Of a stretch of DNA of 64,000 nt, positions 1 through 10,915 are shown one piece after another (the first letter of the stretch is position 1; each line of letters starts with the position of its first letter). A program made the translations under genes and the position numbers. The notes beneath the pieces are model-generated. The model was given only the letters and a program-made list of their open reading frames with translations. It was not told the origin of the DNA and did no database searches. The DNA is from Telopea speciosissima (Eukaryota > Streptophyta > Magnoliopsida > Proteales > Proteaceae), in NCBI RefSeq assembly GCF_018873765.1, contig NC_057918.1, forward strand, positions 68,692,371 to 68,756,370. Reading direction: 5' to 3'.

Positions 1-504
1 TTTTCTAAATTTATCCAATTAAGCTCTTGATGACTGCTTCAAACCATAAATTTCTTTGCGAAGCTTACATACTTTTTGTGCATTCTCTCCCGAGCAACAT
101 AGCCAAGAGGTTGCTCCATATAGACCTCTTCAAGTAAATCACCACAAAAAAACATTCTTTATGTCAAGCTAAAATAAGGGCCAATCAAGATTAACGACAA
201 GAGAAATAGGAATGCAAACAAAGTTCAGACCAACCACAGGAGAAAATGTCTCAAAGTAATCAATCTCATATGTCTGAGTACATCCCTTAGCAACCAAGTG
301 AGCTTTAAGCCGCTTAACAGAGCCATCAGGGTTATACATAATGGTAAATACCCCAAGGATACTCTACAAGCTCCTTACCTAGAGGTACATCAACCAAAGT
401 CTGTGTCTGGCAACAATGCAATGCATCCATTTCCACATCTATAGCCAATTTCCACCCAGGATGAGACATTGCCTCTTGATAAGTTTTAGGAACAGTGATG
501 TAGA
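1..504 (-). mobile_element. Ty1/copia RT domain remnant (N-terminal half)
   Basis: Read on the minus strand this encodes the first half of a Copia reverse transcriptase: a TYQEAMSHPGW-like start, then KAHLVAKGCTQ, FSPVV, and EEVYMEQPLGYV near the left edge, an order typical of the family. The frame is broken at least twice and has an in-frame stop, so it is dead. The catalytic YADD segment and RNase H would lie left of the window. It belongs to the same element as the pieces up to 4724. Confidence 0.85.
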
Positions 505-1488
505 TCGAAGCCCGAAGAAGAAAATAGAAAAAATAAAATTCTGGAGAAGGTACTGTTCACCTGAACAGTACCACAAGTTACTGTTCACGTGAATAGTGCT
601 GCGGATCCCCCTTGACCAATCCCTTGGGCCATAGAGCCAACCAACTTTAAGTTGGGCCAGCCCAACTAGGCTAGGAGTTGTTGGGTCTCTCAAACACAGA
701 TCGTGGGGGTAAAAGTGTCAACTCTTTTGACACAATTTTGATGTAAGTGCTGGCTGATTTCTTTCTTTGTGGGGACCATCTGAAGATCCCAGCTATCACT
801 TGGATTTTATTAGATTAGTTACTATCTTATTTTGCAAGAAATCCTAGATTAGTTACTATCTTATTTTGCAAGTAATTTCTTAATTTGTAAGTTTCTATTT
901 TCTTGAGGAGGAAGTCATGCCCTCTTTATATTGTAAAGGCTGTTCTCAACCTCCCACGATTTTATGAATGAAGAATATTTGCTAGCTGCAAAAATATGGT
1001 TTCTTTATGAAGTGTTCATGACTTGAAGGGCTGTTAGGAGCCTGGCTAGGAGAGCCGAATCACACTATCCCCCTTTTCTCTTATCTTCTTCCGCTTCCCC
1101 TATCCCTGCTCGATTTCCTCTTATTGGTGCTGCCATCTGAAGCTTAAGCAAGTGCTGTGAAGACCTCTTGAAGCCTGAGCCAAGCAACAATCAGGTTCCA
1201 GAGCTGCTGTTGCTGTGTCCACTCGATTGAGGGCCTTTGTGCTGCTCCTGCGAGTTGAAGGTTGCTGCCATATCTGAACCCCCAATATCTCCATATCCTT
1301 CCATCAAACCCTGCTGGGTTTTGACCACCATTCCACTTCTCTTGATCCCCTTTTCACCCCCTTCTATTGGCTGGTTTGACAAAACTCTTAACCCCCTAAT
1401 TTCTGGTTTAACCCCTAATCTAAGTTTTTTTTATTGCTGATTATTCCTAGGTTATTTGGGACTAGTTCTACCCTGAATTGGTTCGACA
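505..1488. mobile_element. Unclassified LTR-like insertion splitting the Copia element
   Basis: This 1-kb stretch separates the Copia integrase and RT pieces, which would otherwise be close neighbours, so it is probably a later insertion. It has two imperfect palindromes of the type CTGTTCAC..GTGAACAG near 551-600, a T-rich tract, and a TATATTG-type promoter-like stretch near 930 followed by a possible leader. That architecture fits the LTR of a small non-autonomous element. I see no coding capacity and did not find clear ends or a target-site duplication. Confidence 0.4.
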
Positions 1489-2240
1489 TTAAACAGAGTG
1501 TGCAAGTAAGGACAAGACAAAGATACGAATGGAAAAAGATGTGAAAGAGAAACAAACTGAACAATAAGGGAAGTAACAAGGACTTTTTGAGAGCACAAGC
1601 GAAGTTCCTTTCCTTAGGGCAACAAGTAAGTCAATGGTCGGATGTGAAGGAGAAAGATTCCCAGACAAAGAGTTGGACTGTGTAGAGGGGAGTAGATGGA
1701 ATAACTGCAACCGGTGGTGATGGCTTGGGCTGCGCAAATACACTTGGAGTGGTGCTGACAGAGATGTAGATGGAGGATCTACAAGAGAAATCAATACAGG
1801 AATGAGAGGAGAACTGAAAGATTCAATTTTCAAGATACGACCCTCAGCAGAAAAATACAAAGCACTTTCAAGAAACGTGACATTAGCACTGAAAAAGTGT
1901 TGTTGAGAAATAGAATCATAGCAGTGATACCCTTTTTGAGTATGAGAATACCCAAGAAAGACACAATTGATTGCCCATGGATCTAATTTATCAATTCTTT
2001 GACTTAAATTATGGACAAAACAAAGGCAATAAAAAAATCCAGAGTGGTAAAGGAAACAATGGATAAGTAGGGAAAATAACAAAAAATAGGAGATTCATTT
2101 TGAAGAACAATCGAGGGCATGTGAATAATAAGATAACAAGAAGTTAAAATGGCATCCCCCCCAAAAGGCGTAGGAACATTCATATGAATGAGTAATGAGC
2201 AAGCAATCTCCAATGAATGTCGATTTTTCCGTTCAACCAA
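1489..2240 (-). mobile_element. Ty1/copia integrase C-terminal remnant
   Basis: The minus strand reads VERKNRHSLEIACSLL, then a CYLI..MPS..LQN stretch, and after a frameshift (near 2000-2080) CFVHNLSQRIDKLDPWA..CVFLGYSHTQKGYHCYD. This is the post-catalytic part of Copia integrase followed by the low-complexity linker to RT. The protease and the integrase DDE core, expected upstream, are absent: the sequence passes from the gag zinc knuckle to VERKN within about 60 bases, so an internal deletion is inferred. Confidence 0.88.
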
Positions 2241-2939
2241 AAATGTATTGGCATATTTCTACATCCTTTGAGATTTACTATACTTTACCAGCATGTATCA
2301 ACATTATGATTAATTTTACCACAGTGCGTACACTGACGTAAAGCTTAGTCAGTTTGTTGTCCTCCACGACTGCCAGAACCACATCCTTGACCTCCCTTTG
2401 ACTCATGACCTCTTCCAGACAATACAAAACCACGATCACCACTACCAGATACCCAGGCTGAACTGTCCTAGGAAGAAGAAGATTATTCAGATCTAGATCT
2501 AGTGAGGGAGGGAGAGCCGGTCCGCTGGATACGGCAAAATGCTTCATTCATAGAGGGAACATTTTTACCTGTTAGTAGTTTACTTTTGATGACTGCAAGT
2601 CAGAGTACAAACTAAATAAAAATTTAGCCATTTGAAATTCTGCATGTTGAGTCTTCAACAAATCCAAATCAATAGTAAAAGGCTGGTAGACATTAATTCT
2701 TCCCATATGCTTTTAAGTGCACTATAGTTTCTCCCACAGACTTGTGACCATGTTTAAAATTAAAGATTTTCTCATAGAGATCATATACTCAGGAGATCTT
2801 TTTATCTTGAGAAAAATTCTTATTCAAATCATCCGAAACTTCTGTGGCTGTCGTATGGAACATCAAAGTCGCAACAACAGATGAATCCATACAATTCCAT
2901 AACCAGATTAATAACGCATCATTCTCATGTACCCAATCC
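2241..2939 (-). mobile_element. Ty1/copia gag C-terminal part with CCHC knuckle
   Basis: The minus strand encodes a gag core with ENDALLIWLWNCMDSSVVATLMFH, a typical Copia UBN2-type gag. Near 2290-2335 there is a zinc knuckle, CTHCGKINHNVDTC, with the spacing C-x2-C-x4-H-x4-C. In-frame stops and frameshifts break it. A homologous gag in the opposite orientation lies at 18222-18584. Confidence 0.82.
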
Positions 2940-3527
2940 ATAGTTGTCAAGCCATTGCTTAAGCGTCCAAGCGCCTTCAGGGTATCAAGGCGATGCCTCG
3001 CCTTTCTGGATGTAGTTAAGGCTACCGCCTTGGTCCGCTTGGGTGGCTGGGCAGGCACACCTTATGCTATTTTGTTTTTTTTTTTATTATATAATATAGA
3101 TTTTTTTCTAACTTTTTTATTTGGGAGTGTATAGGATTGTAATGCTTGTGATACATGGAATCATTAAATTTTAAACCTTGCTATGCTGTTATATCTTGTT
3201 ATACCATTATAGTTTATCACAAATTCTCTACTACAATCAGTTCTGATTCTATGTGACATCAAATATCACTGAATTGAATTACTGAAATATCTTCTTTGTT
3301 CAATTTATATTTAACTGCTGGTTTTTACTGCTAGTGTGTAGTGAACAATGGTCAGTTTTACAATGGATGTTAATTTATATGGAATTTTTGGTTTCTTTAA
3401 TTAGCTGCTAATTTACTTATGATATTTATGATGGATCTATAGTAGATATATGGGATAGGGGAAAACATGCATTTTGTCATCTAGGCGTCTAGGCGCCCCT
3501 CCAGCACCTTGGCGCCTTCACAACTGT
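2940..3527. mobile_element. TIR element (ATAGTTGTCAAG family) inserted in Copia gag
   Basis: A 588-bp segment interrupts the gag reading frame, which can be followed on both sides. Its left end is ATAGTTGTCAAG and its right end is an imperfect inverse (CTTCACAACTGT). Inside both ends lie GC-rich words such as CTAGGCG and AAGGCG, with a long AT-rich centre. The same ends bound the element at 15448-15892. No coding sequence is seen, so it is probably a non-autonomous DNA transposon. Confidence 0.6.
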
Positions 3528-3713
3528 GATCTAATCATCATATTATTTAGAATCAGAAGATGGAGGTGCTGAAGTTAAATACTTCAATTTTCCTTTGGCA
3601 TTAATATAAACTTTCACAGCTTGTGCCCATAAGAATTAATTAGATGCACCTTTTAGCTTGATAGCAGTAATTTGGACATGAACAAAGTCCACAGAGGGTT
3701 TGGAATCATCCAT
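3528..3713 (-). mobile_element. Ty1/copia gag N-terminal remnant
   Basis: ATG at 3713 on the minus strand opens MDDSKPSVDFVHVQITAIKL, followed by WAQAVKVYINAKGKLKYLTSAPPSSDSK. This is the usual Copia gag start and joins directly to the gag core at 2939 once the intervening element is removed. It has two in-frame stops. The copy at 18222 has the same order (VHIQIANIKL, then a KGKMKYLT word). Confidence 0.8.
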
Positions 3714-4475
3714 TATAGTAAACCAGAGGTAAGTTCAGCACCAAGAATAGATCACAATCAGGTCAAACCACAAGATAGACCCCAAAAAAAATAGTAGACA
3801 GATCCCAATTGCATATTAGATTCAGATAGGAACTGCACCAAAAGGCAAAGAATAAGCATAACCATATCTTTGACCATAACAAGTTACTAAAACCAGCTAG
3901 AGGAAGCAGCAATATTGAAAATCCATTAAAAGTCAAACACAAGCCATAACCAGAAGTTGCAGAGTTCAAAAACAAACAAACAAACCGTAGGAAGCAGGAA
4001 AAAAAACCCAAATCACAGAGAAGTAAGGATGTGAAATCGCATGGGCAAAAGTTGTCTGATTGCGATGAAATTTTGGTCAAGTATCTTACCTTAAGAGTAG
4101 AATAGACCTGCAAAATTTCATGGAGTTCTTACCTGTGGAAGTGGACTTATTGAAAAATCCTTGAACAAGGATTCTTAAAGAACTGCAGCAAACCAGTTCA
4201 ATGATCCTGAAATTGAGATCAATCAACCACTAGAGACAGTAGAGCAAGTCTACAAAGTGGAGTGATTCCAATAAAGGGAAGAAGACACATAACCATTCAC
4301 ACATGATCACAACAAAGAAGACTTCATCCATGCCAGAAATCTCTTGTTTTGTACTTCATCGAACAGGGGAATGCATCTCGAATAGTAGAAGTAGAAGCAC
4401 ACTTCTTGCTTTGAGGAATCTCAAACCAGAAGGAGAACAAACAACAGATAACTGGTTAATGATGCTCTGATACCA
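3714..4475 (-). mobile_element. Copia leader and primer-binding site
   Basis: Non-coding leader between the gag ATG and the 5' LTR. The primer-binding site, TGGTATCAGAGC on the minus strand (4464-4475), matches the initiator-tRNA-Met-type site common in plant Copia elements and directly abuts the LTR. Confidence 0.85.
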
Positions 4476-4724
4476 TGTGACAGGATCAGAAAAACACTGA
4501 CCAGTACCTGTGCAGATCAAGAGAAGAAGAGGAGAAAAGGAAAAAATATGGGAGAAGACAGAAGCTGATTGATTAGGGTGTTGTGTTACCCTAATTGACA
4601 GCTGAAAGTTATGTTAACATAATATAATGATGGTTAATTACAAGAAACCCCTTGGCATATGATTAATTACTCATATGCCCTTGAAACATAAGAAACATTA
4701 CAAAATCCCCCTTATAGTATAACA
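4476..4724 (-). mobile_element. Copia 5' LTR (minus strand)
   Basis: A 249-bp LTR inferred from its position next to the primer-binding site. On the minus strand it begins TGTTATACTATAAGG and ends TGTCACA, giving the TG...CA ends of an LTR. The partner LTR would be left of the window, so the target-site duplication cannot be checked. Confidence 0.75.
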
Positions 4725-5953
4725 TTAACATTTCTTTACAGCCAATGCTCATATCTTTCCTGTTACATGATTAGGTAATGTACAGTATGCTGTTAGTCGC
4801 TTCCTACTTCTGTGGACATCTGACTTTTGGATCTTTTATATTTTTCTGATAAATTAAATATTTATCATTTGACAGCTCATGATAATAATGTTTAACAGTC
4901 AAGTACTGGTAATATTGTCAGTGATTCATGTGCTGTGGAACCGCTTTGCATATGCTATTACTCTTTTTCTTCTATTTACAAAAGTGAAAATATTTTCATT
5001 GTCAGTCCAAAAGATTGCATAGAATGTCTCTGTTTCAAGACCACCACACTATCTTCCATGATACATTTTACTTTCAAACCTGTTTTTTATGTTTCTCTCT
5101 GTTTATTCCGCATTCATATTTTCTCATTCAATCAGTTCAGTGGATCTTTCCTCCAAGCATGTGTATGGAACAAATCTTTTCATCTTATAGTTTAATGCGT
5201 TTTCTTATTTGCTTACTCGTTTTAGTCATGTTAGAGTTATCAAGTTTGTATCCGCATCACCTAATAAAGTATCCATTACCATGATTAATTCCTTGCATTT
5301 TGGAAAGTTTATGCCTTGAGCTGTATTCTTTGAAGATTCTTTGCATTCAATTCTGTGACCTTTCTATCCATAGCTTAATCCTCTTAAACAATGTGCTTAG
5401 CCCAGTGGCCTACTGGGCCACTGGCCTTCCTTTGAAGGGGTAATTGTTCTTGCTATTGCCCATTGTTATCTATCTTGAAATTGTGAGTTATACAGGTGAA
5501 ATTATTTGTTTCAGTGAAATTCAAATTTCATATTGTCTTTTTTGTGTCCAAAGCCAGTAATAACACTGTATAAGACCTACACAAGTGTTTTTATTTAGAT
5601 CTGACTTTAGTAATGTACTAATTAGCTGTGACATTACTTGGTTGATTGCATTTATCATAACCCTTAAATACACTTCATAATTAACTCCTGAAAGAATTAG
5701 AGTAGGATACTCAATGAACGCACAAAATGTTTTTGAGGCATGGATTTGTGAATGTTTCTGCTTTCATGAACATCGAGTTTGCTGTGGAGTGTGGACGGAT
5801 GAGGAAATATGAAGTTTCATATCTTACGACAAGTGTGAAGTAACCCCACATTTTGAAGATTTGGGTACAGTTTAGAAGGAATGGATAATAAGATGACTAA
5901 TATGTTTTATCAGAAAAAAATGTAAAATGACAATACAAGAACTTTTTGTGCAG
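4725..5953 (+). other. Probable intron upstream of the GT14 exon
   Basis: AT-rich sequence with no exon I can recognise. It lies between the end of the Copia LTR and a strong splice acceptor (TTTTTGTGCAG, ending at 5953). The simplest reading is an intron of the glycosyltransferase gene in which the Copia element landed, with earlier exons left of the window. Loss of those exons is the alternative. Confidence 0.45.
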
Positions 5954-6468
5954 GTTTGTCTTCTGCTGTTCTAAGTCGCAAGTTTGTTGAGTTTTGCGTC
6001 TTTGGTTCAGACAATTTACCAAGAATTCTTCTCATGTACTTTTCAAACATGCCCTCATCACAAACCAACTACTTCCAAACTGCTCTCTGTAATTCACGGG
6101 AGTTCAACAAGACTGTTGTTAACCACAACTTGCAATATTTGTCATGGGATGATCCCCCTAAACAGAAGCCACGCACACTTGGTTCGAGTGACTTTGATGA
6201 CATGATTAAAAGTGGAGCAGCCTTTGGTACACCATTCCCCTTGGACGATCCAGTTCTTGACCGCATAGACAAAGAGGTCTTGAATCGTGGTACTGGTAGG
6301 ATTGTCCCTGGGGGGTGGTGCTTAGGTGAGGCAGATGATGACCCATGCTCAGTGTGGGGAGATGGCAATGCTTTGTGGCCTGGTAAAGGATCTAGAAGGC
6401 TTGAGAAACGCCTTGTTGAACTGCTCTCGAAGGAGGTATTCCATTCTCATCAATGTATAATTGAATGA
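5954..6468 (+). CDS. GlcAT14-like glycosyltransferase (GT14), terminal exon only
   Basis: This exon encodes the C-terminal part of a plant GT14 / core-2-I-branching-type enzyme. Members that have been studied are Golgi type II membrane proteins that add glucuronic acid to arabinogalactan-protein glycans. Visible family motifs are VLSRKFVEF, SDNLPRILLMYFSN, NSREFNKTVVNHNLQYLSWD, PP..KPR.L, DDPVLDRIDKEVL, PGGWCLG and DPCSVWG, and it ends ...FHSHQCIIE with TGA at 6466-6468. The acceptor AG is at 5952-5953, where homologues split just before the GSAW-type motif. The frame is open with no stop. Two tryptophans usual in the 'WGWDNLPR' motif are changed (here VFGSDNLPR), which may mean a diverged paralogue or a decaying copy. 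The upstream exons with the membrane anchor and most of the catalytic domain are not in view. A possible donor GT at 6436 is ignored because the sequence beyond it matches the usual family C-terminus. Confidence 0.8.
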
Positions 6469-7428
6469 TCGGTTAAAGTTGATCCTATACTCCCAAAATT
6501 TTGGCACAATTGATCTGTATCTGTTAATTCTTTATCATAGTTATGTGATCTTATTCTCAGTTTCACTTGAAATTTAAAATTGTTTAGGATGTGAATTAGA
6601 AACTGCACCACAAACATAAACCTGATTTGTTTCTGTCTTCACTGTTTGTGAATCAAAGTGAATTTTGATAATTTGACTTTGAATTTTCTTTGTTAAAGGA
6701 TGTATGAACCTTCATCCTTATTAATTGTTTGCAACAGCAAAGAGATTTATTTGGCATATGGGACTTTTTCAAAGATGGAAAAGAATAGGACTCACCTTGG
6801 TTTCAGGGCAGGTTTCGCATGGTCCTTAACTTCTAACCTGCACCAACCCATCACAATGTTGAAATAGACAAGAATTTCAAAACAGAATCCTCCCATCCCC
6901 ACCTTAGCATTCCAATACAAACTCTTAACAACAAATTGTGCTACTCCCTTCAAATTATCAAAAGTTGGAAAATGAATATGGTGTCATGAAGAATGATGGA
7001 TTTTCAATTTAAAGTACTCAGAAGCCTTTTTCTTGATACGTTTGGGCTCACACAATACTACAAACTTGGGTCAACAACCCAAATCTAAGTTACAACGAAA
7101 GATGTAACCATTATTTCTAAACTTATCCCTCATATATATGGGGAGAAAATTGGGTTGGTATTACCCTAAAGTTAGCTGTCTGAAACCAGGCCTTTGCAAG
7201 TAGTTACATATACAAACCTGATGATGTGCTTATACACACCATTTTGCAAGTACTTGTATGTCTAGACATACATGAATGAATGCTTATATTATAAATACGT
7301 ATCTTTTCTTTCTCATGCAAGATCTGGAAGGTATGAATGATGAAGCCATAATGTCACTAGTCATTAATTTCTAATGGCTATATTTCAACGGTTAGTTCTT
7401 TCTTCCCTTATGTATTTTTGTAAGGCTG
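6469..7428. other. 3' flank of the GT14 gene, no gene seen
   Basis: AT-rich sequence that would hold the 3' UTR of the upstream gene. I see no conserved coding, RNA gene or transposon signature. Confidence 0.4.
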
Positions 7429-7562
7429 ATGTTCTCTATGCTGCAGCGCAGCCTGCGCCCAGACACATGGGCCTGCCATTCAGGGAGGCAGGGTGGTCAT
7501 TTCGCCCACCCCATGTGTCTGGGTGTAGGCTGTGCAGCCTGTGCCCTCGGCACATAGAACAT
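7429..7562. mobile_element. GC-rich foldback element, copy A
   Basis: A 134-bp GC-rich island with inverted ends ATGTTCT...AGAACAT and an inner inverted pair CCCAGACACATGGG / CCCATGTGTCTGGG. The centre holds GGTGGTCATTT. Similar islands lie at 23976, 41563 and 50613. Too short to code, so it is probably a MITE. Confidence 0.65.
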
Positions 7563-8235
7563 TTGGCCATTTTTGTATTACCAAGATTTGAAAAGCAGAG
7601 AGAGAATTTGAGTCTGATGTAACCTCTTGTTTGGTGAGTGTGTTCTCATTTAAGGTCCTTCTGTGGTTGAGTGAGTTTCACATTTGGGTTTAGTGACTCC
7701 CCAAACGATCCCATAGTTAAGTCGTCATCTCTCACCCTTGAGTTCAACGGTCTTCTGTGACCCACATGTTTTCTTGTACTTATTTTTTTATTTTGACAAT
7801 AAAACTCTTCTACATATTTTTGAACAGCATCAATGAATTTCATGTAAACATTGGGCATCAATCAACACATAGAAAGGAACCAGCAGCAGCCCAATCTTGA
7901 CTTAAATCCTACCCAAAACTCAAAAATTGCTGGGGTTTGAGTAATTAAACCCAAGGTTGCACATGAGTAAACTAAAGTGTTCAAAGCCAAGGTCAGATTT
8001 GGTCGCCCTGTGGTTTTTGCCCTTTTATGCTTTGTGTGACCCTGAAGTCCTCTTCTGCACAAAGTTACACGCCAATCTGACATACCATGTTGCAGAAATA
8101 GGGCCCACCTGAAGAATTTTCTCCAGATGGGTCCACCTATAAATTCTGCCCCATTTTTATAATTTCTTATTTTCTTATTCTAAGTTGTGCTTGAATTTTA
8201 GTTCATATAATTTTTAGGTTTTTTTTTTGAGTGAT
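7563..8235. other. Intergenic, nothing recognised
   Basis: Unique-looking AT-rich sequence. Short open frames on both strands show no motif or codon pattern I would call coding. Confidence 0.35.
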
Positions 8236-9921
8236 TGGTCGCATAGCGCGACACTTATTAAACGCAGCATTAAACGCAATAGATCAATGTTAGCCGTTGA
8301 TTCTTGTGACTGCAATCTTAACTGTTGGTATTAATTGTACCTGATTATCCTAAAGTTACCGTTACCACCTCCTATCTCCGGTTATGAAAACAACTTAAAT
8401 GAAGAAATGAAAATTACTTTCTTCTTCGGTTATGAACAGGCCGTCTCCGGCAATAAACCTGCTGGAGATGGAGAAGGAGATGGAGAAGAAGTGCCATATG
8501 TGTTCTGCAAATCATCTTTGGACACAGCAAATAGCGTTTCTTGGTATCAGCCAAGAAAAGAAAAGCTCTCGTGGCAACGCCGACGACAACAAATGAAGAA
8601 GAGGAACCATTGAAATCGTCGGATATTTGAGAAGAAGAAGAAGAAAGTTTTTTCAAACCCTAATGCGGAATGATGGTTCCTGCAACTTCTTTTTGAATAG
8701 TGCATCATTGAAACTAGCCTCTTGTACCAAGATTCCCAAGTGTATTCAATAAAATTTAAAAAAAATACAAGTTTTGAAAAACTTTTCTTCTTCTTTCTAA
8801 ATCCAATTTCTGTTGTTCAGTCCATAGAATTCGTTCTATGTGATCTTCCAATTCCATCATCAAGACAATAGATGGGTTAGGGGAGGAGTAGGGAAGAGGG
8901 AACATTAGGTAAAAACTACGATCTCTGCAATAAACCCTAGTATCCTAAAGAAAAAAGTGGAATTCTATTGAGATGGGATGAAAAAACAGAGCATGGGTAG
9001 GGACTGGGATGGGGAAAAAGGGGAGGGGGTGAGGGGTTAGGGGAGGAGTACGGAAGAGGGAAGGCGTGAACAGGGTTGAAAGAGCAACAGTCATCTCCGC
9101 TTACATGAGGTACCTATACTGGATGACTCCGTTGGATTCAAGTTCTTGATTTGGGGATTTCTCAGTTGGATTCTTAGGGTTCTAAAGACTCTGTGTTTCT
9201 AATCTTCTGAAGTCTCGCACCCCCAAAAAAGAAAAAAAATAAATTTCTTAACTTTCCATGAAGAACAATATTGTTCAACACATTATTGATTGAGGTCTCT
9301 GACAATAGTCTTAAAAAATAGCTAGTTTTCAAGAAAAAATTTAGTTAGCCCTTATGTTTCCACGGTCATACTCATACATCAGTCCTTGTAGGATTTGGGT
9401 TTGCAAATCCTGAACCTGTTTAAAATTCCTTACCCTTAACCACAAAAATTAATCTACCATTAATAAAGAAGAAGAAGACTAACAATTCAAAGCCAATCTA
9501 CCATTACTCTGTTTTTATCTTCCTTCATGTCTCAATGGTTGTACAAAGTACAAGTTAGATTTTCTCTCAACTGATCGGAATATGGCGTAGATTCTCCGGA
9601 ACGATGTTGGATCTCAAATGGGGTAGTTCTCACAAATGAAGGAAGAACATTTGCTAGAAAAAAGGTTTTCCCCACCACCAGCCCAGAAGAAGACCCTGCG
9701 ATGTTCGATGAGGCTTTTTTTTTTTTTATGTTTTTGCATCTGCTCCTCTAATCGGTTAAGGGAAAAGTGTTAACCGGTTAAAGGAAAAGTGTTAGCAGGT
9801 TATGGGTTCATATGTTGGACAGTAGTCACAGTACATATGATTTTGGATTAAAATCAACGGTTCATATCGATCCGTTGCGTCTAACGCTGCGTTTAAAGAA
9901 AATATGGGTCGTGGCACGATC
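8236..9921. mobile_element. 1.7-kb non-autonomous DNA transposon with long TIRs
   Basis: The left end (GGTCGCATAGCGCGACAC, then TTAAACGCAGCATTAAACGC, then GCCGTTGATT) is mirrored at the right end on the opposite strand (GATCGTGCCACGACCC, then TTAAACGCAGCGTTAGACGC, then AACCGTTGATT). The imperfect TIRs are about 80-90 bp. The interior is AT-rich with a GAAGAAG-rich patch near 8460-8660 and no transposase. Long TIRs favour a Mutator-like origin. A target-site duplication is hidden in the flanking T-runs. Confidence 0.6.
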
Positions 9922-10664
9922 TTTTTTCCCTTTTTTATTTTTTAATGAGATTCAAAGGAACCAGTAAGACAATAAAGAAACACATCTTCAAAAGATCCTG
10001 AACCCGTTTATGTTAATAAAAAAAAACTCCTAAACCCAAAAAATTCGACTCCTCCTTCATAACCTTTTTGGTCATACACTTCAACAGCGAAATGACTTCA
10101 TTATTAGATCGAATACAAAACACAATATCATTATAGAGACAAGAAACATTCAAAAAAAAAATGGGAAATGAGTTTCATGGCCACAAAAACTTGTTCGGCT
10201 CTAGCTTCATTTGAGAATCTGTCCAAATATCTAAAGTGTAAATTTTGTGTGGTAATATATTTTTGTTACTTGTTATTATCAAAAAAAAAAATATATATAT
10301 ATATATACAACATTCCATCCTAACTGGTATGCTGTTAAGAGGCCCTGAAGAAGACCCCTGCCTTCAGCTTCAACTTGTTGGCCTATCAGCACATAACCCA
10401 AATCTATCAAAACAAATATCCTTGATATAAGAGACTATAAGATCAACCTGAATCCTTCAGGATGTTGTTAGAAGTTCCTGTGCATATCAAAATAGGATAG
10501 TTCAAATTGGGCGAGGAATATTACTAGAAGGAGCACAGTAACGCCGTATGGATCAGCAACATTAATTTTTATGTAGTAACTAATGTCTTGGTCATGAACT
10601 AAATGTAAAAACAAGTTACATTTTAGAGGGATCAGGATTTTTAAGAGAGGATATGTGTTCTTAA
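9922..10664. other. Intergenic with an AT microsatellite
   Basis: AT-rich sequence with a short (AT)n run near 10291-10308. No gene seen. Confidence 0.4.
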
Positions 10665-10679
10665 TTAAGAGATGAAGTA

Positions 10680-10900
10680 GACCCCAAAGGGGTAGCGGAG
10701 TTGGCATGGACACTAGTTTAAATCAACAGGCGACCTGTGGTCAACTCCTTTAAACTATTTGGGGCTACTCACCTTGGATTTAATTGGTTTTCCTCTTACA
10801 TCCTTGAATGACCTGGTCTTGTGACTATGAGGCTCGCATGTACCCGATGGAATAGTTAGGCCTTCGGTGTAGAAACCCTCATTAGCGAAAAAAAAAAAAG
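10680..10900 (+). mobile_element. tRNA-derived SINE with poly(A) and target-site duplication
   Basis: A 221-bp element starting GACCCCAAAGGGG. It has a pol III A-box-like TAGCGGAGTTGG (about 10693), a B-box-like GGTCAACTCC (about 10739) and a terminal poly(A). It is flanked by a 15-bp direct repeat with one mismatch, TTAAGAGATGAAGTA (10665-10679) and TTAAGAGATTAAGTA (10901-10915). These are the marks of a complete SINE insertion. A related element is at 57135. Confidence 0.85.
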
Positions 10901-10915
10901 TTAAGAGATTAAGTA

